DNA from: Sphingomicrobium sp. XHP0239
Lineage (GTDB): Bacteria; Pseudomonadota; Alphaproteobacteria; Sphingomonadales; Sphingomonadaceae
Length of the DNA: 64,000 nt
Reading direction: 5' to 3'
Assembly (NCBI RefSeq): GCF_039555325.1
Contig: NZ_CP154608.1
Location: forward strand, 1,488,001 to 1,552,000
Shown in pieces: positions 49,452-57,698 of the stretch. The stretch's first letter is position 1. Each line of letters starts with the position of its first letter. The translations under genes were made by a program, and so were the position numbers. The notes under the pieces were generated by a model. The model searched no databases. It was not told where the DNA came from and saw only the letters and a list, made by a program, of their open reading frames with translations.

Positions 49452-50695
49452 CGGCTGATCTCCGCATGCTTGGCATATTCCATTCGGGCGATGCTGCGCG
49501 CGTGAACCTCGTCCGGACCGTCTGCGAGACGCAGCGTGCGGATGCCCGCCCACATCCCTGCGAGCGGCGTGTCCTGGCTGACGCCCGCTCCGCCGAACGC
49601 CTGAACGGCATCGTCGATGACCTTCAACGCCATCGTCGGTGCCTTTACCTTGATCATCGCGATCTCGGCCTTGGCCTCCTTGTTGCCGACGCGGTCCATC
49701 ATGTCCGCGGCCTTGAGGCATAACAGGCGCGTGCAGTCGATCTCGATCCGCGCATCGGCGACGCGCTGTTCCCAGACGCTATGTTCCGCGATCCGCTTGC
49801 CGAACGCCTCGCGGCTGTTGAGCCGCTTGACCATCAGTTCCAGCGCCTCTTCCGCCGCGCCGATGGTGCGCATGCAATGGTGGATGCGTCCCGGCCCGAG
49901 CCGACCCTGCGCGATCTCGAACCCGCGGCCTTCGCCCAGCAACAGATTCTCCGCCGGTACGCGCACCTTGTTCAACACGATGTCCATGTGCCCGTGCGGC
50001 GCATCGTCATAACCATAGACGCTGAGCGGTCGCTTGATCTCCACGCCCTCGGCGTCGAGCGGCATCAGGATCATCGACTGCTGCTTGTAGCGATGCTCGT
50101 CGGGATTGGTCTTGCCCATCACGATCGCCAGCTTGGCGCGCGGATCGCCCGCCCCCGACGACCACCACTTGCGTCCGTCGATGACATAGTCGTCGCCATC
50201 ACGGGTGATCGAACATTCGATATTGGTCGCGTCGGACGAGGCGACACCCGGCTCGGTCATCAGGAAGGCCGATCGAATCTTACCCTTCATCAGCGGATCG
50301 AGCCAGCGATCCTTGTGCGCGCGGGTGCCGTAGCGGTGCAGCACTTCCATGTTGCCCGTGTCGGGCGCGGAGCAGTTGAACACCTCGCTCGACCAGCTGA
50401 TCCGCCCCATCTCCTCGGCGCACAGGGCATATTCGAGGTTGGTGAGCTGCTCGCCTTCGAATTCGAAGCTCTCGTCGACATGCGACAACGCACCGCCCGG
50501 CGGCATGAACAGGTTCCACAGCCCCGCTTCGCGAGCCTTGGGCTTCAGATCCTCGATCACCTGCACCGGCTGCCAGCGGTCGCCGTCCGCGATCTGTGCG
50601 TGATAATCGGCGACTCGCGGGCGAACATGCTCGTTGATGAATTCGCGCACGCGACCACGAAAATGCGCCTGCTTTTCCGTAAGGTCGAAATCCAT
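49448..50695 (-). CDS. Acyl-CoA dehydrogenase family protein
   Basis: 415 residues, FAD-dependent alpha,beta-dehydrogenation of an acyl-CoA. Segments: [66 protein letters not shown] (ACAD11/long-chain-like) and [34 protein letters not shown] at the end. Start ATG 50695 with GGGAGAGC upstream. Divergent from the next two acyl-CoA dehydrogenase genes, with 91 bases between, so one control region may serve both directions. Confidence 0.94.
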   Translation of the reverse strand: MDFDLTEKQAHFRGRVREFINEHVRPRVADYHAQIADGDRWQPVQVIEDLKPKAREAGLWNLFMPPGGALSHVDESFEFEGEQLTNLEYALCAEEMGRISWSSEVFNCSAPDTGNMEVLHRYGTRAHKDRWLDPLMKGKIRSAFLMTEPGVASSDATNIECSITRDGDDYVIDGRKWWSSGAGDPRAKLAIVMGKTNPDEHRYKQQSMILMPLDAEGVEIKRPLSVYGYDDAPHGHMDIVLNKVRVPAENLLLGEGRGFEIAQGRLGPGRIHHCMRTIGAAEEALELMVKRLNSREAFGKRIAEHSVWEQRVADARIEIDCTRLLCLKAADMMDRVGNKEAKAEIAMIKVKAPTMALKVIDDAVQAFGGAGVSQDTPLAGMWAGIRTLRLADGPDEVHARSIARMEYAKHAEISR

Positions 50696-50786
50696 TTTGC
50701 TGCTCTCCCGCCGCTCTTCCGGTTGCGCAATCATCGGTTGCGCTTCAAAACGGGAGCTAATTGACGCTTTGGTAAAGGACAAGGGC

Positions 50787-51941
50787 ATGGCCGACCTGGA
50801 GAGTTTTGCGCGCGACGTACGGAATTGGCTCGACGAACATGTGCCCGATTCCATGCGCACCCCCGCGACCAGCGAAAAGGACCTCGTCTGGGGCGGGCGC
50901 AAGCAGCAATTGTCGGATGACCAGCGCTCCTGGCTGGACGCAGCGGCCGGTCGCGGCTGGACCGTCCCCGACTGGCCCAGCGAATATGGCGGCGGCGGCC
51001 TGTCTCCTGAGGAAGCGAAGATCCTCAAGCGCGAGATGAGGAAGATGGGCGTGCGCACCCCGCTTTCCAGCTTCGGCATCTCGATGCTCGGCCCGGCACT
51101 CCTGAAATTCGGGACCGAAGAACAGAAGAAACGCTTCCTGCCCGAAATCGCGCGGGGCGAGATCCGCTGGTGCCAGGGCTATTCCGAACCCGGCGCCGGA
51201 AGCGACCTCGCGGGCCTGCGCACCAGCGCGGAGGACAAGGGCGACCATTATCTCGTCAACGGCCAGAAGGTCTGGACGAGCTACGCCGATCAGTCCGACT
51301 GGATCTTCTGCCTCGTTCGTACGTCGAAGGAATCGAAGCACGGCGGCATCAGCTTCCTGCTCTTCGACATGGAATCGGAGGGCGTGTCGACCAAGCCCAT
51401 CCGTCTGATCAGCGGCTATTCTCCCTTCTGCGAAACTTTCTTCGACGACGTGAAGGTCCCCAAGGACCAACTCGTTCACAACGAGAACGAAGGCTGGACC
51501 GTCGCCAAATATCTCCTCGGCCACGAGCGCGAGATGATCTCGGGCATGGGGCTGGGCGGCGGTGCCGGCAGCTCGATGCTGTCCGAGGCCATCTCCGATC
51601 CTGACCCGATCCTCGCCGCCGATCTCGTGCGCTTCGACGTCGACGCGCTCGCCTTCCAGGCGATGAGCGAAGCCTTCATCGACAAGCTCAAAGCGGGCGA
51701 GGCGCATCCCGCCGAACCCAGCATGATGAAATATGCCGGGACCGAGCTGAACAAGCGCCGCCATGAATTGGTCATGCAGGGCGGCGGGTCGGACGCCCTC
51801 GAATGGTCGTCGGAACGCAGCCGGGAGGGTAAGAAGCCACGCGAGTGGCTGCGAACCAAGGCCAACTCGATCGAAGGCGGCACCAGCGAAATTCAGCTCG
51901 GTATCGTTGCCAAGCACATCCTTGGCCTTCCGGGAGCCTGA
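50787..51941 (+). CDS. Acyl-CoA dehydrogenase family protein (first of a tandem pair)
   Basis: 384 residues: [21 protein letters not shown] (FAD/substrate loop), [23 protein letters not shown], and the C-terminal [27 protein letters not shown]. It is followed one base later by a second, shorter dehydrogenase gene. Such adjacent pairs often form alpha2beta2 heteromers in steroid side-chain and related degradation, where only one subunit holds the catalytic Glu. ATG 50787 with AAAGGACAAGGG upstream. Confidence 0.93.
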   Translation: MADLESFARDVRNWLDEHVPDSMRTPATSEKDLVWGGRKQQLSDDQRSWLDAAAGRGWTVPDWPSEYGGGGLSPEEAKILKREMRKMGVRTPLSSFGISMLGPALLKFGTEEQKKRFLPEIARGEIRWCQGYSEPGAGSDLAGLRTSAEDKGDHYLVNGQKVWTSYADQSDWIFCLVRTSKESKHGGISFLLFDMESEGVSTKPIRLISGYSPFCETFFDDVKVPKDQLVHNENEGWTVAKYLLGHEREMISGMGLGGGAGSSMLSEAISDPDPILAADLVRFDVDALAFQAMSEAFIDKLKAGEAHPAEPSMMKYAGTELNKRRHELVMQGGGSDALEWSSERSREGKKPREWLRTKANSIEGGTSEIQLGIVAKHILGLPGA

Positions 51942-51942
51942 C

Positions 51943-53064
51943 ATGCTGAAGTTGAACGACGACCAGATCATGCTCCAGGACACGGTCCGCCCCTTCATGG
52001 CGGACGACGGGGCGATCGGAAAACAGCTTCGCCACTGGCGCGATAAGGATTGCAAGGACGGCTTCGGGCATGTCCTTTGGAAACAGTTCGCCGAACTCGG
52101 ACTGACCGGTATCCTCATTCCCGAAGATCAGGGCGGTAGCGGCCTCGGCCAGGTCGAGGCCAATGTCGTGCTCGAGGAAGTAGGGCGAAATCTCACCCCC
52201 TCCCCCTTCCTCACGACCGCCGTAGCGGCGGTCCGCGCGCTGGAAGGCACCGCCCACGCCGACGCGCATTTCCCCGGCATCCTGTCCGGCGACACCGTCG
52301 CCGCGCTCGCCATCGACGAAGGCGTACATCATGACCCGGCGGCCATCGCCCTCGAAGCGAAGCGTTCGGGCAACGGCTTCAGCCTGTCGGGCGCCAAGCA
52401 GTTCGTGGTGCATGGCGCCAGCGCCGACCTCATCCTCATCGCCGCCCGCACCGCCGGCAGCGTGGGGGAGGAAGACGGCATCACGCTCTTCGCCGTCGCC
52501 CCCGACGCCAAGGGCCTCGATATCGAAAACCTCGAAATGACCGATCATAGCAAGGCCGCCCGGCTCACTCTCGACGGGGTCGAAGTCGATGCCGATGCGG
52601 TGGTGGGCGAGGTCGACGGCGGTTTTTCCGTCCTCGAACGCGCTCTCTCGGCCGGGCGCGCAGGTGCCGCTTCCGAACTGACGGGCGTGGCCGCGGGTGC
52701 CTTCGCCATGACCAACGACTATCTGAAACAGCGCAAGCAGTTCGGACAGGAAATCGGTCGCTTCCAGGCGCTCCAGCATCGCGCCGCGCACCTGTGGGGC
52801 GAGGTCGAGATCGCCCGCGCCGTCACGCTCAAGGCCGCGCAGCTGATGGACGAGGAATCGGATCGCGCTTCGCTGTTCGTGTCGGTCGCCAAGGCCAAGG
52901 CGGGCAGCGTCTCGCGCCTCGCGGTGCAGGAAGCCATCCAGATGCACGGCGGCATCGGCATGACCGACGAACATGACATCGGATTCTACATGAAGCGGCA
53001 GGCGGTCGTCGACGAACTGTTCGGAAGCCCCAACTTCCATGCCCTTCGCGTGGCGGGCCGCTAG
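51943..53064 (+). CDS. Acyl-CoA dehydrogenase family protein (second of a tandem pair)
   Basis: 373 residues. N-terminal LNDDQIMLQDTVRPFMADDG, ELGLTGILIPEDQGGSGLGQVEANVVLEEVGRNL, a weakly conserved middle domain (GAKQFVVHGASADLILIAART), and DYLKQRKQFGQEIGRFQALQHRAAHLW plus AIQMHGGIGMTDEHDIGFYMKR at the end. Starts one base after the previous stop, so the two are coupled and probably co-assemble. Converges with the thioesterase gene with a 4-base overlap. Confidence 0.93.
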   Translation: MLKLNDDQIMLQDTVRPFMADDGAIGKQLRHWRDKDCKDGFGHVLWKQFAELGLTGILIPEDQGGSGLGQVEANVVLEEVGRNLTPSPFLTTAVAAVRALEGTAHADAHFPGILSGDTVAALAIDEGVHHDPAAIALEAKRSGNGFSLSGAKQFVVHGASADLILIAARTAGSVGEEDGITLFAVAPDAKGLDIENLEMTDHSKAARLTLDGVEVDADAVVGEVDGGFSVLERALSAGRAGAASELTGVAAGAFAMTNDYLKQRKQFGQEIGRFQALQHRAAHLWGEVEIARAVTLKAAQLMDEESDRASLFVSVAKAKAGSVSRLAVQEAIQMHGGIGMTDEHDIGFYMKRQAVVDELFGSPNFHALRVAGR

Positions 53065-53438
53065 CGCTCCAGAAGGAACGTCATCCGCGCGCTCGCGATC
53101 GGCTCCTCGCGCCGGTCCTGCCATGCGAAAGCATCGACATTGGCAATCCGCCTTCCGAGCCGTTCGATCACCGCGTCGGCGACCGTGTCCCGCGCCCGCC
53201 CGCCGCGCATGAAATCGGTCGTCACCGTTACCGGCTTGATGCGCACCGCCTCGTCTTCCAGCCGCTGCCGCAACGTCCCGAAAGCGGCGAACTCCAGCAG
53301 CGCGGCGATGGTCCCGCCGTGGAGATAGCCGGGTCGACCCGTCACATCCTCGTGGAACGGCATGGTGAACACCAACCGCCCGTCCTCGATTCTCGCCGAC
53401 AGGCGCAGCAATTCGGCATAGGGCGGCAGGTCCAGCAT
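53061..53438 (-). CDS. PaaI-like hotdog thioesterase
   Basis: 125 residues. The hotdog signature GYLHGGTIAALLEFAAFGTL and central strand KPVTVTTDFMRGGRARDTVADAVIERLGRRIANVDAFAW are clear. Predicted to hydrolyse an acyl-CoA thioester, plausibly to recycle CoA for the adjoining cluster. Stop overlaps the dehydrogenase stop by four bases. Confidence 0.87.
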   Translation of the reverse strand: MLDLPPYAELLRLSARIEDGRLVFTMPFHEDVTGRPGYLHGGTIAALLEFAAFGTLRQRLEDEAVRIKPVTVTTDFMRGGRARDTVADAVIERLGRRIANVDAFAWQDRREEPIASARMTFLLER

Positions 53439-53585
53439 CGCGCCCGCCTAGCGCATGGTGCGCCGCGCTGTCAGCCCTTTCCGCCAGCCCCGCGCACCGC
53501 GCGGAGAAGATGCGGCAGGAAACTTGCTCCGCGCACGGGCTTCGTATAGCGGACGGCGCATCAATTCCGATCCGAAGGCAGCGCC

Positions 53586-53816
53586 ATGAAAGCACGCGTC
53601 ACCATCACCCTGAAACCCGGCGTTCTCGACCCGCAGGGCAAGGCGGTGCATCATGCGCTCGGCGGTCTGGGGTTCGAGGGCGTCGAAGACGTTCGCGTCG
53701 GCAAGGTCATCATGCTCGACCTCGCCGACGGCACGGACGAGGATCGCATCGCGGCGATGTGCGAACAGCTGCTCGCCAATACGGTCATCGAGAATTACGC
53801 GATTGAGATCCTATGA
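53586..53816 (+). CDS. purS: Phosphoribosylformylglycinamidine synthase subunit PurS
   Basis: 76 residues, the small subunit of the three-part FGAM synthase that makes formylglycinamidine ribonucleotide in purine synthesis. Matches the family: [29 protein letters not shown] and a C-terminal [18 protein letters not shown] 53586 preceded by GGCAGCGCC. Its stop overlaps purQ by four bases. The usual partner purL is not in the window. Confidence 0.96.
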   Translation: MKARVTITLKPGVLDPQGKAVHHALGGLGFEGVEDVRVGKVIMLDLADGTDEDRIAAMCEQLLANTVIENYAIEIL

Positions 53817-54478
53817 AATCGGCGCTGATCGTCTTTCCCGGTTCCAACTGCGATCGCGATCTCGAGGTCGCCTTCGCACAGGCGACGGGCACGCCGCCGA
53901 CGCGAGTGTGGCACCGCGAGACCTCGCTTCCCGACGGCGTCGATCTGATCGGGCTTCCGGGCGGCTTTTCCTACGGCGACTATCTTCGCTCGGGCGCGAT
54001 GGCGGCGCGTAGCCCCATCATGCGCGCGGTCGCCGAAGCGGCGGATCGCGGCGTCCCGACCATCGGCATCTGCAACGGCTTCCAACTTCTCACCGAAGCC
54101 CAGCTCCTTCCGGGCGCGCTGATGCGCAACGCCGGGCTTCACTTCATCTGCCGGACCGCCGAACTGACCGTCGAGAACGTCGCGACTCCCTTCACGCGCG
54201 GTTATGCCGAGGGTGAACGGATCCGCATCCCGGTCGCGCACCACGACGGCAACTATCAGGCCGACGAAGCGACGCTCGACCGCATCGAAGGCGATGGTCG
54301 CGTCGCCTTTCGCTACGCCGACAATGTCAATGGCTCGGCGCGCAGCATCGCGGGGATCGTCAACGCCAACGGCAACGTGCTCGGCATGATGCCCCACCCC
54401 GAACGCGCCTTCGAAGCCGCGCACGGAAACACCGACGGCAGACGCCTGTTCGAAGGGCTGCTCGAAACCGTCGGCTAA
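53813..54478 (+). CDS. purQ: Phosphoribosylformylglycinamidine synthase subunit PurQ
   Basis: 221 residues, the glutaminase subunit. Class I amidotransferase features: [19 protein letters not shown], catalytic Cys in [15 protein letters not shown], and the His-Glu pair in [14 protein letters not shown]. Translationally coupled to purS (ATGA). The tRNA-Arg gene follows 43 bases later. Confidence 0.97.
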   Translation: MKSALIVFPGSNCDRDLEVAFAQATGTPPTRVWHRETSLPDGVDLIGLPGGFSYGDYLRSGAMAARSPIMRAVAEAADRGVPTIGICNGFQLLTEAQLLPGALMRNAGLHFICRTAELTVENVATPFTRGYAEGERIRIPVAHHDGNYQADEATLDRIEGDGRVAFRYADNVNGSARSIAGIVNANGNVLGMMPHPERAFEAAHGNTDGRRLFEGLLETVG

Positions 54479-54521
54479 TCCTCGCCACCACGGACCAATT
54501 CGGTTATCGGCAACTCCCAAC

Positions 54522-54598
54522 GCGTCCGTAGCTCAGTTGGATAGAGCGCGGGACTTCTAATCCTGAGGTCGAAGGTTCGAATCCTTCCGGGCGCGCCA
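54522..54598 (+). tRNA. tRNA-Arg (TCT anticodon)
   Basis: 77 bases with encoded CCA. Acceptor GCGTCCG pairs with CGGGCGC (one G-T pair), the D arm (GCTCAGTTGGATAGAGC) and T arm (GAAGGTTCGAATCCTTC) are canonical, and the anticodon loop CTTCTAA gives TCT at 54556-54558. The recombinase gene of the adjoining island reads into this tRNA from the other strand. Confidence 0.95.
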
Positions 54599-56209
54599 TT
54601 TACGTTCGAAGGTGGGCACTGTGCCTTTTTGCATGGTGCCCACCCGACCGACGCCACGGGCGATATCGTTCGTGCCTCCTTTAATCCTTATAATGTTCGA
54701 GCCCACTTCGACGCGTTCGACGATCATTCGTGCATAGGCTTGTCGCATGGCAGGGTCGTCACCCCGCAGCTTGTCCCGAAGCAGCTCGGCGAATTGCTCA
54801 ATCCGTTCACGAGTGACTCTTCGGTCCGAACTGGCCAGTTGCCGTTCCAGCAGCACGATGTCTGTCTTCACTTGAGCGAGTTGGGACGAGAGATCGCCAT
54901 GCTTTTTCGCAAAGATGGCGTCGCTCGATGAAAAATGACCGTCGGCCACAAGATCGAGCAACCGCTCGAGGCCAGCTTCAAGGTGGGTTTTGCGAGCGCG
55001 CAGCGACTTCAAGGTTTCGCGCCGGTCGGAGATGGCTTTATCGGAGTGGTCGAGCCATCCCGCAAGAAGAGCCCTCAAGCGGTCGGGCTGGAGAAGCCGA
55101 GCCTCGATTGCGTCGAGAACCGCTTCATCCAATTTAGGCATCGAAATGCGGTTGCCCTTGCATGCCGTTCCGCCAGCACGGGCCCTGTTTGAACAAGCGT
55201 AATATCGATATCGACCGCCTTTGCCGGTCGATAAGGTCATGCCGCCGCCGCAGCCGTCGCCCTCACACCCGCACTTCGCCAGTCCGATGAGAAGATTGCT
55301 GGTCGTTGTGACTCGCGCCGGGGTCATTGCGGGTCGTTGTTGGAAAAGGCGCGCCTGAACCGTTTGAAAGTCCTCTTCCGATACGATCGGTGGAACCGGG
55401 ATTGGGATCCACTCCTCCTTGGGTCGTGTCACACCCAGCTTGGAATCGCGCTTATTGTAGAAGGCGACTCCAACGTAGGCCGTATTCCGCAGTATCTTCT
55501 GTACGTTCGACAAATGAAATTTCTTACCGCGATGCTTGTAGCCGTTGTCGTTAAGCCAGGCTGCGAGACGTGTGATGCCCAGCGGCAGTTCGCCGGGCGG
55601 ACCGTTGAGATAGAGGCAGAAGATCTTCCGCACGATGAATGCTTCGTCTTCAAATACTTCGAGCTTCTTCTTGATCTTGCTGCCGCGCTTTTCCGCCTCG
55701 TATGTTCGATATCCAAGCGGCGGGGTCTGTCCGTTCCAGAAGCCCAGCTCGGCGTTCTTCAGCATCGCTCGTTGCGTATGCTTCGCCGTTTCGAGTGACT
55801 GGTATTCGTCAAACAGGGCGAGCATTCCCATCGCGAGGTCCGACGCTTCGTCGTCACCGAATTCCTGCGTGATCGAGACGATTCGCACCTGTGCGCGGCG
55901 AAGCTCCGCTCGATACTGCATAAAGTGAACCGCGTTGCGAAACATCCGCGATAGCGAATATGCGACAATGATATCGTAGGGCTTCTCGTCGGAAGTCGCC
56001 GCCACGATCATCCGCTGGAATTCGGGACGATTGTCATCGGTCGCCGACGCACCCGCATCGATCCTCGTTGCCACGAGTTCAGCGTTGTTCGCCTCGCACC
56101 ACTTTTCCACACGTGCGATCTGATCCGGGATGGACAGGTCGTTATCTGCCTGCCGTCCCGTCGATACGCGTGCGTAGGCGCAAACCTTCGGGCGGGTATC
56201 ACCACTCAT
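54557..56209 (-). CDS. Large serine recombinase
   Basis: 550 residues. N-terminal resolvase domain with catalytic Ser16 ([11 protein letters not shown]), [17 protein letters not shown], then the recombinase domain ([33 protein letters not shown]), a zinc ribbon ([11 protein letters not shown] ... [17 protein letters not shown]) and a coiled-coil ([24 protein letters not shown]). It should integrate and excise this island. The last 14 or so codons ([12 protein letters not shown]) are the antisense of tRNA-Arg and the TAG stop falls in the anticodon loop, so the C-terminus is host-supplied. ATG 56209 has GAGGAAA upstream. Confidence 0.93.
   Translation of the reverse strand: MSGDTRPKVCAYARVSTGRQADNDLSIPDQIARVEKWCEANNAELVATRIDAGASATDDNRPEFQRMIVAATSDEKPYDIIVAYSLSRMFRNAVHFMQYRAELRRAQVRIVSITQEFGDDEASDLAMGMLALFDEYQSLETAKHTQRAMLKNAELGFWNGQTPPLGYRTYEAEKRGSKIKKKLEVFEDEAFIVRKIFCLYLNGPPGELPLGITRLAAWLNDNGYKHRGKKFHLSNVQKILRNTAYVGVAFYNKRDSKLGVTRPKEEWIPIPVPPIVSEEDFQTVQARLFQQRPAMTPARVTTTSNLLIGLAKCGCEGDGCGGGMTLSTGKGGRYRYYACSNRARAGGTACKGNRISMPKLDEAVLDAIEARLLQPDRLRALLAGWLDHSDKAISDRRETLKSLRARKTHLEAGLERLLDLVADGHFSSSDAIFAKKHGDLSSQLAQVKTDIVLLERQLASSDRRVTRERIEQFAELLRDKLRGDDPAMRQAYARMIVERVEVGSNIIRIKGGTNDIARGVGRVGTMQKGTVPTFERKWRARKDSNLRPQD
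54611..54644. repeat. Perfect 9-bp inverted repeat beside tRNA-Arg
   Basis: GGTGGGCAC (54611-54619) and GTGCCCACC (54636-54644) are separated by 16 bases including TTTTT, starting 12 bases beyond the tRNA end, inside the 3' part of the recombinase gene. A candidate recombinase-binding half-site pair at the island boundary. Confidence 0.45.
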
Positions 56210-56364
56210 TCTCGTTTCCTCTCGAACAGTTCATGCAATTCTCTTCCCAGAAGTCTGTCGACGAGCTCTAATTCAGCGGCTCCACAGGCAAAGCTTTCGG
56301 GAAGCAGGTCGACCACGCGCCGACCGCCACAATCTCCTTTCGTTTCTCCATCCCGATTGCTCAT
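56206..56364 (-). CDS. Small protein upstream of the serine recombinase
   Basis: 52 residues from ATG 56364; its stop overlaps the recombinase start by four bases (ATGA). The sequence is charged with an acidic/leucine-rich helical end ([22 protein letters not shown]). No family recognised. Start is uncertain: upstream TTG codons are preceded by GGGGATAGG, part of the repeated motif. Likely an accessory of the recombinase, such as a directionality or control factor, by position only. Confidence 0.5.
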   Translation of the reverse strand: MSNRDGETKGDCGGRRVVDLLPESFACGAAELELVDRLLGRELHELFERKRE

Positions 56365-56397
56365 GCGGAGCTTGTCGCACGATTCGGGGAGTCCAGT

Positions 56398-56414
56398 TTC
56401 CAACCTATCCCCTG
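56398..56414 (+). repeat. Copy 1 of the TTCCAACCTATCCCC motif
   Basis: TTCCAACCTATCCCCTG is identical at 60064-60080, and its 15-bp core is present inverted at 60104-60118. This copy sits upstream of the small gene/recombinase unit. Confidence 0.7.
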
Positions 56415-56482
56415 GAGGGTTCAACCTCTTGGAATGGTGAGAATTTCGTGCGTCACGCCAAGGCTTGGACGCGACAGTTTGG

Positions 56483-57091
56483 TCAAGTCGATTGGCTCAG
56501 GTGTTCCGACCAATGGCTATCGACCAAGTCCCTACCCTCGTCGGCAAGGAGCGGTCGAAGGAACTTCCCGAAGCCTGACGGCAGGAGTTGCCGTGCGAGC
56601 AACATGAGGTGAACATGAGGTACGCCCGGGCGCGAGGCCCGAGCCGGCACGTGCATGACAGCAATCGCCGGTGCGCCATATGTTCTCACGAGTGTCATCC
56701 CGAATGCGCGTCCTGTCTCCCATGCGCTATGAAGTTGGATGGGATCGCCTGGCTCGTCGACTTCCGGGAACCGCAAGGTCACGATGATGACGAGATCCTT
56801 GACCTCCCCGAAGCTCTGGTCGTCGTAGGCTTCGACGAGGCGCCGCGCCGTATCAAAATCGTCACTCGCCCCAACCGGCAGCAGGACGTCGTGCCGATAG
56901 CATGAAGGCAAGGGCCACGGTGCTGCCCAGTCTTTCGGTGCCGACACCGGGAAGAGGCGCTTCGCGACGAACCGCGTGGCGTTGAGGCCATTCGTGCCTT
57001 CGGCTCTTGCGACTCCGAACGACAGATTGGGGTGCGCGCCCATTACAGGATCGTAGTCTAGGCCCGGCGGCGCCTTGATCATACGAGCCAT
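56483..57091 (-). CDS. Unknown protein with an HUH-like histidine motif
   Basis: 202 residues, ATG 57091 sharing one base with the upstream stop. Near the end it reads AVMHVPARASRPGVPHVHLMLLARQL, a His-hydrophobic-His pair preceded by a further His, reminiscent of metal site motif III of MobA/MobL and replication HUH nucleases. I see no clear N-terminal catalytic tyrosine motif, so it may be a divergent or inactive relative. It is coupled to the next unknown gene and lies between the recombinase and relaxase genes. Confidence 0.6.
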   Translation of the reverse strand: MARMIKAPPGLDYDPVMGAHPNLSFGVARAEGTNGLNATRFVAKRLFPVSAPKDWAAPWPLPSCYRHDVLLPVGASDDFDTARRLVEAYDDQSFGEVKDLVIIVTLRFPEVDEPGDPIQLHSAWETGRAFGMTLVRTYGAPAIAVMHVPARASRPGVPHVHLMLLARQLLPSGFGKFLRPLLADEGRDLVDSHWSEHLSQST

Positions 57092-57597
57092 CAGGCGACC
57101 TTTCGCCCGAAGGTCAGATTGGCGATCAGCTTCGCTGCACGGCAAAGGCCATCGCTCCGCTCGTCGTCCGACGCAAACGGCGGGATGTCCGAGAGTTGCA
57201 ACCCTGTGCGGTTCAGAAGAAAATGACGGCCCGGATGGCGACCGACAAGCCAGGTGCGGTGCTTTCGATCGATGAAGAGCCGGTGACGCGTTGTCGCGTC
57301 GTTGTCTGTCGAGTAGACGCTGAAGATGACGTCATCGAGCACCTCGGGGAAGAAGCCGTGATGCGCGAGAAGGACGTCGATGCCGCCTTTCGACCCAACA
57401 AATTGCATGGCTCGATCGAAGGCCGGCGGAAGACACGGCGTCGTCGCAATCACCAAGTGAATGTCGGGAAGATAGAGGGCGCCGGCGGGAAGGCCGCGCC
57501 CGATCGTGTAGCCTCGAGCCTGCTCGATCAGGCAAAGCATCAAAGAGCTCATGCGCTCGCTGACGATTGAGGGTTTGAAGAGAGGGTTATTGTTCAT
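57091..57597 (-). CDS. Unknown island protein
   Basis: 168 residues, no signal or membrane segments. Contains VLLAHHGFFPEVLDDVIFSVYSTDND and RLFIDRKHRTWLVGRHPGRHFLLNRTGLQL, an alpha/beta pattern without a motif I recognise. Stop overlaps the start of the HUH-like gene by one base, so they are co-translated. Lies downstream of the relaxase gene on the same strand. Confidence 0.6.
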   Translation of the reverse strand: MNNNPLFKPSIVSERMSSLMLCLIEQARGYTIGRGLPAGALYLPDIHLVIATTPCLPPAFDRAMQFVGSKGGIDVLLAHHGFFPEVLDDVIFSVYSTDNDATTRHRLFIDRKHRTWLVGRHPGRHFLLNRTGLQLSDIPPFASDDERSDGLCRAAKLIANLTFGRKVA

Positions 57598-57698
57598 CGG
57601 GAAGCTCCGTGTTCGTTGATCGCTTCCCTCTGTTTTTCATTCCGAAGGAAGCTTGCTCCCTCCTTTCCATTCCATTTACGCGCCAGTGGCGCGCACCT

